NCBI GenBank assembly: GCA_021737905.1
Contig: JAIPDA010000036.1
Span: forward strand, 1 to 13,868
Source of the DNA: Rhodoferax sp.
GTDB taxonomy: Bacteria; Pseudomonadota; Gammaproteobacteria; Burkholderiales; Burkholderiaceae_C
Direction: 5' to 3'
Length of the DNA: 13,868 bases
A program made the translations under genes and the position numbers. The notes under the pieces were generated by a model, which saw only the letters and a list, made by a program, of their open reading frames with translations, ran no database searches and had not been told where the DNA came from. Below, piece by piece: positions 8,196-13,868 of this stretch (position 1 is its first letter; every line of letters starts with the position of its first letter).

Positions 8196-9098
8196 ATGGC
8201 CTCGACTTCGATTGCACTTTGTACGTATAACGGCGAACGGTTTTTGACCCAACAACTGGAGTCGTTGGCCGCACAGACAATTTTGCCTGATGAGTTGATA
8301 ATTTGTGATGATGCGTCATCCGATGGCTCATTGTGCATACTTGAAGAGTTCGCTAAAAATGCGCCTTTTATTGTTCGAATATTCAAAAATAAAAAAAATC
8401 TAGGCTACATCAAAAATTTCGAGAAGGCGATCGGCTTGTGCCGTATGGATATTATTTTCCTCTGTGACCAAGATGATTACTGGGAGAGTAGAAAGCTAGA
8501 TCAAGTGTTGAATGTATTTGATACGGAAGAAGAAGTCGGGATGGTGTTGCATGGCTTTCGTAAAATTGACTTAAATGGTGATCCATATATTGAAGCCGAA
8601 GAGAAATACGGAGTAAATCAGATAAGTGCTAACCAATTGGATAAGGCATTCCGATCTAATTCTATTGAGGTGTTTCTTTTGCCTCACTCAAGAGCTTGGT
8701 GCGGGTGTATGACGGCCTTTAGAAGAAAATTTAACAAAATCATTATCCCTATTTTCCCCGGGAAGGGTCACGACGACTGGATTTTGAAGTTGATTGCACC
8801 TCTATCAGAAATTAGATTCCTGCCCGATCCATTGTTAAGGTATCGAATTCATGCCTGGAACAATAATAGCCATGAGGTGGGAAATAAAAATTTTAAATAT
8901 TTTTTGCAACGATTCCTGCGCAGGATGAATGCTCTAATGCGAGGCCACTCAAAAAGAAATTTCTATCGTTTGTTGATTGCGCGAATTGAGGAGTCAAAGA
9001 TGCGATTGCAGCATCCTGAACTATTGGATATATATAAAAAATACATCAAGTTTTTTTGGCGGATTCAAGCACGAAGTGCAACACGGGATAACGACTGA
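8196..9098 (+). CDS. GT2 glycosyltransferase, C-terminus altered by IS30 insertion
   Basis: This 300-residue GT2 enzyme has SIALCTYNGERFL at the N-terminus, IICDDASSDGS, the metal-binding CDQDDYW (D91, D93, D94), GKGHDDW with the likely catalytic base, and LLRYRIHAWNN near the end of the core. That set resembles bacterial rhamnosyl- or galactosyltransferases of O-antigen clusters. The gene is much more AT-rich than its upstream neighbours. The IS boundary is at 9058: codons up to Phe-287 are host sequence, the next (Trp) straddles the boundary, and the last 12 residues (RIQARSATRDND) come from the element. Removing the IS and one TTT copy gives TTT TTT TAA, so the original protein probably ended at 287 residues. 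The catalytic core is intact and the enzyme may still work. The last bases overlap the transposase end on the other strand. Confidence 0.83.
   Translation: MASTSIALCTYNGERFLTQQLESLAAQTILPDELIICDDASSDGSLCILEEFAKNAPFIVRIFKNKKNLGYIKNFEKAIGLCRMDIIFLCDQDDYWESRKLDQVLNVFDTEEEVGMVLHGFRKIDLNGDPYIEAEEKYGVNQISANQLDKAFRSNSIEVFLLPHSRAWCGCMTAFRRKFNKIIIPIFPGKGHDDWILKLIAPLSEIRFLPDPLLRYRIHAWNNNSHEVGNKNFKYFLQRFLRRMNALMRGHSKRNFYRLLIARIEESKMRLQHPELLDIYKKYIKFFWRIQARSATRDND
9055..9057. repeat. Probable IS target-site duplication, left copy (TTT)
   Basis: TTT directly flanks the left inverted repeat and also follows the right one at 10122-10124. Three-base duplications occur in the IS30 family. The left copy lies in a run of seven T, so the exact length is uncertain (2 or 3 bases). 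Confidence 0.5.
9058..9082 (+). repeat. IS30 left terminal inverted repeat
   Basis: The 25 bases begin GGCGGATTCAAG and end ACGAAGTGCAAC. They match the reverse complement of 10097-10121 at 24 of 25 positions, with C here and T there at position 13. The bases immediately outside do not match, which fixes the element ends. Both the transposase stop and the new end of the upstream glycosyltransferase read through it. Confidence 0.92.
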
Positions 9099-10021
9099 TG
9101 AAACACCTCTGCAGGCGTTCTGAATCCCAATCGTTTGCGTGGGCGGTTATTCAATCTGTTTTCGATCATCTTAATTTCCTCGTTCGTAATACTTGCCATG
9201 GGCCGCTTCTTAGGCACGTATTGCCGCAGCAGGCCGTTGAAGTTCTCGTTGGAGCCTCGCTCCCAGCTCGCAAAGGGCCTGGCAAAGTAGCCCGTGCTGC
9301 CCAGCGCTTCATCAATCCTGGCGTGCCCGCTGAATTCTTTGCCGTTGTCATAGGTCAGAGTCTTGACCCTGGCCTTCAACGGGTTGAGCGCTTCGATGAT
9401 GGCCGCGCCAACCAGATCAGCTGTTTTGTTTGAAACCTTGGCCATGACCGCGTACCCGCTTTTGCGCTCCACCACCGTCACGATGGCTTGCTTGTGGTTG
9501 GCACCAATGACGGTGTCGCATTCCCAATGACCCACTTGCAAGCGCTTGTCAATGAACGCTGGGCGCTCGCTCAGGGGCCTGCGGTTGGGAATCTGTCCCC
9601 TGCGGTCTCGACCACTGGCGTAGCGCTTTCTCTTTTGCTTTTGGCAACGCAGGTTCTTCCACAAGGTGCCGCCATGCGCCTTGTCTGCATAAACATGCAG
9701 GTACAGCGATTCATGGCTCACTGGCAGCTTGCCGGCGATCTGCTCTGGGCTCCATTGCAGCCGCAACAGCGCACTGGCTTGCTCTTTCACCCAGAGTGGC
9801 GCAAGCGTTTTGGCGTTGCGGCTCGCTTCGGAGCGTTTGCAGGCAAGTTCACAAGCCTGTTTGGCTTTATAGCCTCGACACCCGGCATTGCGGCGCAGCT
9901 CGCGACTGATCGTGGACTTGTCGCGTCCAAGCAGTCGGGCAATCTGCGTCATGTTGTGCTGGGCTTTCATAAGGCTGTGAATCTGATATCTTTCAATCTG
10001 GCTGAGGTGTTTGTAATTCAT
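9065..10021 (-). CDS. IS30-family transposase
   Basis: This 318-residue DDE transposase cuts and joins the ends of its own element. An N-terminal helix-turn-helix (about 24-42, MTQIARLLGRDKSTISREL) binds the terminal repeats. The catalytic triad is visible: D169 in HWECDTVIG, D225 in TYDNGKEF and E259 in RGSNENFNG. The spacing D225-E259 leaves 33 residues between, the DD(33)E pattern of IS30. The frame is intact and ends inside the left inverted repeat. ATG 10021 is the first possible start, since an in-frame TGA lies a few codons upstream with no GTG or TTG between. It has only a weak GAAG as ribosome binding site, while the strong AAGGAGG further upstream serves a short overlapping leader ORF. 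Confidence 0.94.
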   Translation of the reverse strand: MNYKHLSQIERYQIHSLMKAQHNMTQIARLLGRDKSTISRELRRNAGCRGYKAKQACELACKRSEASRNAKTLAPLWVKEQASALLRLQWSPEQIAGKLPVSHESLYLHVYADKAHGGTLWKNLRCQKQKRKRYASGRDRRGQIPNRRPLSERPAFIDKRLQVGHWECDTVIGANHKQAIVTVVERKSGYAVMAKVSNKTADLVGAAIIEALNPLKARVKTLTYDNGKEFSGHARIDEALGSTGYFARPFASWERGSNENFNGLLRQYVPKKRPMASITNEEIKMIENRLNNRPRKRLGFRTPAEVFHQSLSRVALRA

Positions 10022-10067
10022 CGGGCAACTTCGACTTGCAGGTCAGGAAGCCTTGAATGCTAAACAT
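9993..10067 (-). CDS. Possible 24-codon leader ORF overlapping the transposase start
   Basis: ATG at 10067-10065 is preceded at 6 bases by AAGGAGG (10074-10080), a near-perfect Shine-Dalgarno sequence. It opens a 24-codon frame, starting MFSIQGF, that runs across the transposase ATG at 10021 in another frame and stops with TGA at 9995-9993. Because the only strong ribosome site of the element belongs to this frame, it could couple or limit transposase translation. The peptide resembles nothing I know. The ORF could be fortuitous, and the regulatory role is inference from layout alone. Confidence 0.4.
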   Translation of the reverse strand: MFSIQGFLTCKSKLPDELQTPQPD

Positions 10068-10073
10068 CCTCAG

Positions 10074-10080
10074 CCTCCTT
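10074..10080 (-). promoter_or_regulatory. Strong Shine-Dalgarno sequence inside the IS, upstream of the transposase
   Basis: The minus strand reads AAGGAGG, 6 bases before the leader-ORF ATG and 52 bases before the transposase ATG. That is too far to serve the transposase directly. Confidence 0.6.
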
Positions 10081-10096
10081 ATTGCGGTTAGTCAAC

Positions 10097-10121
10097 GTTG
10101 CACTTCGTACTTGAATCCGCC
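10097..10121 (-). repeat. IS30 right terminal inverted repeat
   Basis: This is the reverse complement of the left end with one mismatch at position 13. On the minus strand TTGACT (10090-10095) follows just inside the repeat and could act as a -35 element for the transposase, but no good -10 was seen at the right distance. Confidence 0.92.
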
Positions 10122-10396
10122 TTTAATAAAATAATCATTTTTTGGATTTAACATCAATTCTTAAGTTGGTATTAAAATAGCGCCACGGTGACATTTGGTA
10201 TCAAAAGCGTGAGTCATGATCATATTGATTTAAAGAATTTTTGTTCGATATGTAACCAATTACATGGCCATAGCGTATAAAAATAAATATTTGGGTGTCA
10301 ATAAAACATCGCCAATCAATTTTTGATAAAGCCGTTAGTTAATAAGTAGTTCGTAGGCCTTCGCATCAAAGTTTTTGTGTTTTTGGGACAAAATTT
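10122..10396. other. AT-rich gene-free spacer after the IS
   Basis: These 275 bases are clearly AT-rich and contain no convincing ORF. They hold TTT next to the IS (right target-site copy, 10122-10124), an 8-bp palindrome ATGATCAT (10216-10223), and a small hairpin ATCAA-TTT-TTGAT (10315-10327). TTGATT (10225-10230) is a possible -35 and TATAAA (10276-10281) a possible -10, but they do not form a properly spaced pair. The downstream gene probably has its promoter here, as the IS isolates it from the genes upstream. GGGA at 10385-10388 is a modest ribosome site for ATG 10397. Confidence 0.45.
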
Positions 10397-11233
10397 ATGA
10401 ATCTTAATGAAGTAATTAACGAAAAATGGCTTGATGCTAAATCAATTTCTAATAGCTACCAATCTGCAAGCCCTTTCCCGCACATTGTGATGGATGACTT
10501 CATTAAGCTGGATGTTTTGGAAAAGGTTTTAAAAGAATTTCCTGATTTGGCTATGCATGATGAGAGCGCCATAAAATTTAACAATGCCAACGAAATAAAG
10601 TTTGCTGGAAGAGGTATGGGGATACTATCTCCGGCTGCTTTGTATTTAACATCATATTTAAATTCGGATCTTTTTTTAAATTATTTAAATACGATTACGG
10701 GTATTCAAGAGCCCTTGATCAGCGACCCTTATTTGGCTGGTGGCGGCTATCATGAAATAAAGAGGGGCGGCTTACTGAAAGTCCACGCTGATTTCAACAA
10801 CCATCCAAAGCTCACATTGGACCGGCGTTTGAATTTACTTGTATATCTAAACAAAGACTGGTTGGACGATTGGGGCGGTAAATTACAACTTTTTGATGTT
10901 GATAGAAAAAAAGCAGTGGTATCTGTGATGCCAAAATTCAATACGGCTGTTTTATTTACGACAACATCATTCACCTATCATGGCCACCCTGACCCTTTAA
11001 ATTGCCCTGAAAGCCGCTCAAGGAAGTCACTGGCCTATTACTATTTTTCAACAGGCCGACCTGCTGGTGAGGCTCTTGGTTACGACCATTCGACCATATT
11101 TAGACCGAGAGCGGATCATAAATCAGAGGTGAAGTTGAAGTTCAAAGATTACGTTCGTGCGGCATTGCCTGATTTTTTGATCCGAGCCTTTAAAAAGCAA
11201 AAGAAAAAAATATTTAAAGAGCAGGGTCACTAA
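10397..11233 (+). CDS. 2-oxoglutarate/Fe(II)-dependent oxygenase in a glycan locus
   Basis: This 278-residue protein looks like a prolyl-4-hydroxylase-type (2OG-FeII_Oxy_3-like) dioxygenase. It starts its domain with SPFPHIVMDDF (about 25-35), a phrase common in such proteins found in polysaccharide clusters. The iron ligands would be H130 and D132 in VHADF and H195 (or H197) in YHGHP, and R207 or R209 in ESRSRKSLAYYYF would hold 2-oxoglutarate. The Lys-rich tail (FKKQKKKIFK) could contact membrane or nucleic acid. No signal peptide is present, so it should be cytosolic. The gene is AT-rich like the glycosyltransferase before the IS. Position suggests it hydroxylates a sugar, a lipid carrier or a protein of the glycan pathway, but the substrate is unknown. 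The family assignment is good. Confidence 0.8.
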   Translation: MNLNEVINEKWLDAKSISNSYQSASPFPHIVMDDFIKLDVLEKVLKEFPDLAMHDESAIKFNNANEIKFAGRGMGILSPAALYLTSYLNSDLFLNYLNTITGIQEPLISDPYLAGGGYHEIKRGGLLKVHADFNNHPKLTLDRRLNLLVYLNKDWLDDWGGKLQLFDVDRKKAVVSVMPKFNTAVLFTTTSFTYHGHPDPLNCPESRSRKSLAYYYFSTGRPAGEALGYDHSTIFRPRADHKSEVKLKFKDYVRAALPDFLIRAFKKQKKKIFKEQGH

Positions 11234-11305
11234 GCCTTTTGGCAGCTCTTTTTTACAAGAGTGGCAGTTTCAAGGCCATTTATTATCGATAACCACAGGC
11301 GAACT

Positions 11306-12451
11306 TTACAGCTCCTCAATCCGCCTCGCCGGATAACTGTCCCAGGCCTGGCAACCCGGGCAGTGCCAGAAATGCTGGGTGGCTTCGAAGCCGCAGGCGG
11401 CGCAGCGGTAGCGCATCAGCGGCTTGGTGGCCTGGTCCAGGGCGCGTTGCACCAGCTTGTGGGGTTGTTCGTTTTCAAAGCGTTCCCCGGCAATCCAGCG
11501 GGAGGCCGCCAGCAGCGATGGTTGCCGTTCGAGGTGTTTCACATACCAGTCCCGCGCTGACTGTCGGTCATCGCCCAGTTGGATGATGGCTTCCAGCACG
11601 TCAACCGAGGGGAGTGTGTCGTAATTGTTTTTAAGCTTTTCAAGCGCAATAGTTTGCTGGCCGCAGCTTTTGGCGACTTGGGCCAGCAGCTCAGCTGCGA
11701 GAGGCATGGCCTGGGGGGCGGCTTGCTCTAGTTGAGTGAGTGTGTTGAAGGCGTTAGCATTTAAACCTAGCTGGTGCTCCAGTTTGGCTTTTTCAATCAA
11801 GGGTCTGGCGGCACCCGGTGCCAAGCTGATGGCTTTCTGTAGCAGTAACAAGGCTTGTCCGGTGTCGCCTGCGGCCCCAATAGCCAGGGCTTGTTCGCAA
11901 AGGTAATGCGCCTGCCTCACACCAAAACTGCCACGGCTGCTGCCGTCGAGTTTGCCGGCAATTTCAGTGGCTGGCGCCCAGTCGCGGGACCGCTCGTAAA
12001 TCGATAGCAGCGCCAGCCGCGCTTCTTCCTGGTAGCTGGTGCCTTCGAGTTTGCGAAGTGCCGCTTCGGCGCGATCGAGCAGACCGGCCTTTAAAAAATC
12101 AAGCGCGAGCGCATGCTGTGCACGGTTGTGCTCGGCGGGGGTCAAGTCGCCGCGGGCGATCAGGTGTTCGTGTACCCGTACAGCGCGCTCGTATTCGCCG
12201 CGGCGACGAAAAAGATTACCCAGTGCAAAGTGCAGCTCGGAGGTGTCCGGGTCGTTTTGCACCGCTTCAATGAAAGCGTCAATCGCCTGGTCTTGCTGCT
12301 CGTTGAGCAGGAAGTTCAGGCCGCGAAAGTAGGCTTTGGGGGCTTGCCGGTTTTCAACGCGGAGTTGCCGCAGATCCAGCCTGGAGGCCAGCCAGCCCAG
12401 CGCAAAGGCCAGCGGAAAAGCCATCAGCAGCCAGGCGTAATCAAATTCCAT
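11306..12451 (-). CDS. lapB: Lipopolysaccharide assembly protein LapB (YciM)
   Basis: This 381-residue inner-membrane protein has one N-terminal transmembrane helix (about residues 5-22, then the RLDLRQL boundary) and a cytoplasmic array of tetratricopeptide repeats (about 40-340). A C-terminal rubredoxin-like metal knuckle has C350, C353, C364 and C367 (CAACGF...HCPGC). The E. coli homologue is 389 residues and recruits FtsH to degrade LpxC, thereby limiting lipid A synthesis, and acts as a scaffold at LPS assembly. The start ATG 12451-12449 overlaps the end of lapA by 11 bases, which implies translational coupling. It is the last gene of the leftward rpsA-ihfB-lapA-lapB run and converges with the oxygenase gene across 72 bases. 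All expected elements are present. Confidence 0.95.
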   Translation of the reverse strand: MEFDYAWLLMAFPLAFALGWLASRLDLRQLRVENRQAPKAYFRGLNFLLNEQQDQAIDAFIEAVQNDPDTSELHFALGNLFRRRGEYERAVRVHEHLIARGDLTPAEHNRAQHALALDFLKAGLLDRAEAALRKLEGTSYQEEARLALLSIYERSRDWAPATEIAGKLDGSSRGSFGVRQAHYLCEQALAIGAAGDTGQALLLLQKAISLAPGAARPLIEKAKLEHQLGLNANAFNTLTQLEQAAPQAMPLAAELLAQVAKSCGQQTIALEKLKNNYDTLPSVDVLEAIIQLGDDRQSARDWYVKHLERQPSLLAASRWIAGERFENEQPHKLVQRALDQATKPLMRYRCAACGFEATQHFWHCPGCQAWDSYPARRIEEL

Positions 12452-12707
12452 GGGGTAAGTCGTTGACTGCGGGGGGTGATGCGGGCGGCTTAGTCAGCGC
12501 GCGGCGTTTTTTCCACCAGCGCGGCATCATCACCAGCACGCCCAGCGCCATACCGGCCGAAAAGACTGCCAGCACCACCAACACCAGTGGCGCTTGCCAC
12601 AGCGTGCCGAAAAAGAAGTGCACGGACACAACATGCTGGTTATTCAGCGCAAAAGCAAACAGCGTAAAAAAAATGGCTGCTTTGAGCAGCCACAGCACGT
12701 ATTTCAC
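12441..12707 (-). CDS. lapA: Lipopolysaccharide assembly protein LapA (DUF1049)
   Basis: This 88-residue inner-membrane protein has two hydrophobic helices (about 3-21, ending FALNNQ, and 39-61, PLVLVVLAVFSAGMALG) and a basic, Pro-rich cytoplasmic tail starting at RWWKKRR. This matches the LapA/YciS family, which partners LapB in E. coli and is encoded next to it. The start is GTG at 12707-12705. It overlaps the ihfB stop by 4 bases (GTGA), and its end overlaps lapB by 11 bases, so the three genes are probably translated in a coupled way. Confidence 0.9.
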   Translation of the reverse strand: MKYVLWLLKAAIFFTLFAFALNNQHVVSVHFFFGTLWQAPLVLVVLAVFSAGMALGVLVMMPRWWKKRRALTKPPASPPAVNDLPHGI

Positions 12708-13096
12708 TCAGCTCTCCCGGTGGGTCTGGCGATTGTAGCCAGCCCCTTCCCCTTGAGTGTCACAGGGGCGGGATGATTCGTTTTCTTGGCTTGCGGCGCT
12801 GCCAGCAGTTCTTGGGTGCGGGCATCGACGGCTTCGCGCAGGGCTTTGCCGGGTTTGAAATGCGGCACGCGCTTTTCAGGAATGGCCACGCTTTCGCCGG
12901 AGCGCGGGTTACGCCCCATGCGCGGGGGCCTGTGGTTGATAGAGAAGCTGCCAAAGCCGCGTATCTCAATCCGGTGACCGCGCACCAAAGCATCGCTGAC
13001 CGCGTCAAGAATGGTCTTGACGGCATGTTCGGCGTCTCTGTGGGTCAACTGGCTGAAACGGTTGGCCAGTTCTTCAACAAGGTCTGAGCGGGTCAT
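12704..13096 (-). CDS. ihfB: Integration host factor beta subunit, with extended C-terminus
   Basis: The beta subunit of the nucleoid protein IHF bends DNA sharply at specific sites as an alpha/beta heterodimer. The alpha gene is not in the window. The core (1-93) has MTRSDLVEELANRF, the RGFGSF segment at 46-51 and the beta-arm with the intercalating proline in GRNPRSGE (61-68), then HFKPGKALRE. This protein is 130 residues, while the E. coli subunit has 94. The last 36 (from about 95) are Lys/Pro/Ala-rich and probably disordered. I chose ATG 13096-13094 over an upstream in-frame ATG at 13153 because family members start MTRSDL and the upstream 19 residues are unlike them. It lies downstream of rpsA, as in many proteobacteria, and overlaps lapA by 4 bases. 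Confidence 0.95.
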   Translation of the reverse strand: MTRSDLVEELANRFSQLTHRDAEHAVKTILDAVSDALVRGHRIEIRGFGSFSINHRPPRMGRNPRSGESVAIPEKRVPHFKPGKALREAVDARTQELLAAPQAKKTNHPAPVTLKGKGLATIARPTGRAE

Positions 13097-13133
13097 GAAA
13101 GGCTTGGGTGCAAAAAGACTGAAAACGCAGCGT

Positions 13134-13182
13134 TCCAAAAGAAAGCGGGACAAGAAACCCGAAAAGGTCTGTCGCCCCGCTT
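13134..13182 (-). terminator. Probable intrinsic terminator or attenuator after rpsA
   Basis: On the minus strand AAGCGGG (13182-13176) can pair with CCCGCTT (13149-13143). The loop is 26 bases, partly foldable, with CTTGTC/GACAG-like pairing extending the stem imperfectly. The 3' arm is followed by TCTTTT (13142-13137). It begins about 20 bases after the rpsA stop. The loop is large, so partial termination, giving less ihfB-lapAB than rpsA transcript, is more likely than a full stop. Confidence 0.45.
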
Positions 13183-13201
13183 GTCTTGGATCGTTGTCGA
13201 C

Positions 13202-13868
13202 TTAGCTGTTGTTGTCCAGCTTGGCGCGCAGCAAGGCGCCCAGGCTGGTCAGACCGGCGTTGTCTCGTGAGGACTCTTTGCTCAGCGTGGCCATGGCTTC
13301 TTGCTGGTCAGCGTTGTCCTTGGCTTTGACCGACAGTTGGATGTTGCGGGTCTTGCGATCCACGTTGACCACCACGGCAGAGACTTCGTCACCTTCTTTG
13401 AGCACGTTACGGGCATCTTCAACGCGGTCGCTGCTGATTTCGCTGGCGCGCAGGTAACCGATGATGTCTTCGCCCAGATCGATCTCGGCGCCTTTGGCGT
13501 CAACGGTCTTGACCTTGCCGGTCACGATTGCGCCCTTGTCGTTGATCGACACGAAGGTGGTGAACGGATCAGAGTCGAGCTGCTTGATACCCAGAGAGAT
13601 GCGTTCGCGGTCCACGTCAACAGCCAGCACGATGGCTTCAACTTCCTGGCCTTTTTTGTAGTTGCGAACAGCGGCTTCGCCGGTTTCGTTCCATGACAAG
13701 TCAGACAGGTGCACCAGGCCGTCGATGCCGGCAGCCAGACCCACAAAGACGCCGAAGTCGGTGATCGACTTGATCGGGCCTTTGACGCGGTCGCCGCGCT
13801 TGGTGTCCTGGGCAAATTCTTGCCAAGGGTTGGCCTTGCACTGCTTCATGCCCAGCGAGATGCGGCGC
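13202..13868 (-). CDS. rpsA: 30S ribosomal protein S1, C-terminal part (partial)
   Basis: The last 221 residues of ribosomal protein S1 are present, and the gene continues past the right edge. Two S1 (OB-fold) repeats can be read: one from GDRVKGPIKSITDFGVFVG to HLSDLSW, the next from GAIVTGKVKTVDAKGAEIDLG to YLRASEIS. Between them lie ERISLGIKQLDSDPF and, after the second, NIQLSVKAKD, typical S1 linkers. S1 binds mRNA on the 30S subunit and helps start translation. The end is a Ser/Ala-rich tail (LTSLGALLRAKLDNNS). The TAA stop is at 13204-13202. Identification is sure from the repeat pattern and from ihfB downstream. Confidence 0.96.
   Translation of the reverse strand, partial: RRISLGMKQCKANPWQEFAQDTKRGDRVKGPIKSITDFGVFVGLAAGIDGLVHLSDLSWNETGEAAVRNYKKGQEVEAIVLAVDVDRERISLGIKQLDSDPFTTFVSINDKGAIVTGKVKTVDAKGAEIDLGEDIIGYLRASEISSDRVEDARNVLKEGDEVSAVVVNVDRKTRNIQLSVKAKDNADQQEAMATLSKESSRDNAGLTSLGALLRAKLDNNS

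Larger units (their letters stand above)
9058..10121 (-). mobile_element. Complete IS30-family insertion sequence
   Basis: A 1064-bp element is bounded by 25-bp terminal inverted repeats (9058-9082 and 10097-10121, one mismatch) and by TTT on both sides. It carries one full-length transposase gene read leftward, whose stop codon lies inside the left repeat. Length, repeat layout and transposase family all fit IS30. It sits in a glycosyltransferase locus exactly at the stop codon of the upstream gene. It separates that gene from the 2OG-Fe(II) oxygenase. The reading frame and ends are undamaged, so it may still be active, and one copy gives no information about its number elsewhere. Confidence 0.93.

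Noticed and set aside
9488..10063. 191-codon plus-strand frame across the IS
   Set aside because: It lies opposite the intact IS30 transposase and has no recognisable motifs, so it is an antisense shadow.
11234..11305. Hairpin CTCTT/AAGAG (11246-11261) as a bidirectional terminator between the oxygenase gene and lapB
   Set aside because: The stem is only 5 bp and AT-leaning with no proper T-tract after it. A terminator is expected here, but this one is too weak to call.
12113..12466. Plus-strand frame of 117 codons over lapB
   Set aside because: It is antisense to a well-supported lapB with all its expected features and has no motif of its own.
13097..13153. N-terminal extension of ihfB by 19 codons
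   Set aside because: The extra residues are unlike any IHF start, and the family begins at the MTRSDL methionine at 13096.
1..13868. CRISPR array, tRNA or rRNA genes, phage or toxin-antitoxin genes
   Set aside because: I saw no regularly spaced repeats, no tRNA-like cloverleaf and no matching protein motifs on either strand.

Overview
The window looks like a chromosomal segment of a high-GC betaproteobacterium, probably Burkholderiales and perhaps Comamonadaceae (Polaromonas/Rhodoferax-like). I infer this from the gene order rpsA-ihfB-lapA-lapB at the right end, the flavour of those proteins and the codon use. No database search was possible, so the genus is a guess.

Left part (1-4215): the start of an exported protein, probably a TRAP-type solute-binding protein, reads leftward off the edge. 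Divergent from it is a long fused HyuA-HyuB protein of the ATP-dependent 5-oxoprolinase type. A small secreted ComEA-like helix-hairpin-helix protein converges on it.

Middle (4345-9098): five consecutive rightward glycosyltransferase genes with short gaps: an LpcC-like GT4, a WaaE-like GT2, a compact GT4, a WbbL-like GT2 and an AT-rich GT2. They look like one transcription unit for lipopolysaccharide core or a surface glycan. No flippase, polymerase or ABC exporter is visible here. The fifth gene is followed immediately by a complete IS30-family element (9058-10121, 25-bp inverted repeats, probable TTT target duplication). The element landed on the stop codon of that gene and replaced its end with about 13 IS-derived codons. 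Past it lies an AT-rich spacer and an AT-rich 2-oxoglutarate/Fe(II) oxygenase gene (10397-11233), which probably belonged to the same glycan locus.

Right part (11306-13868, leftward): lapB, lapA, ihfB and the 3' end of rpsA, tightly packed with overlapping lapB/lapA and lapA/ihfB junctions. A probable intrinsic terminator or attenuator lies between rpsA and ihfB. LapA and LapB set lipid A output through LpxC turnover in E. coli, so the glycan genes sit next to the controllers of LPS synthesis.

The observations most worth a second look are the IS insertion that rewrites a glycosyltransferase C terminus, a 24-codon leader ORF with a consensus Shine-Dalgarno sequence overlapping the transposase start, the oxygenase stranded behind the IS, the compositional break at about 8160, and a long C-terminal tail on IHF-beta. 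I found no clear evidence of a wholly new multi-gene system.
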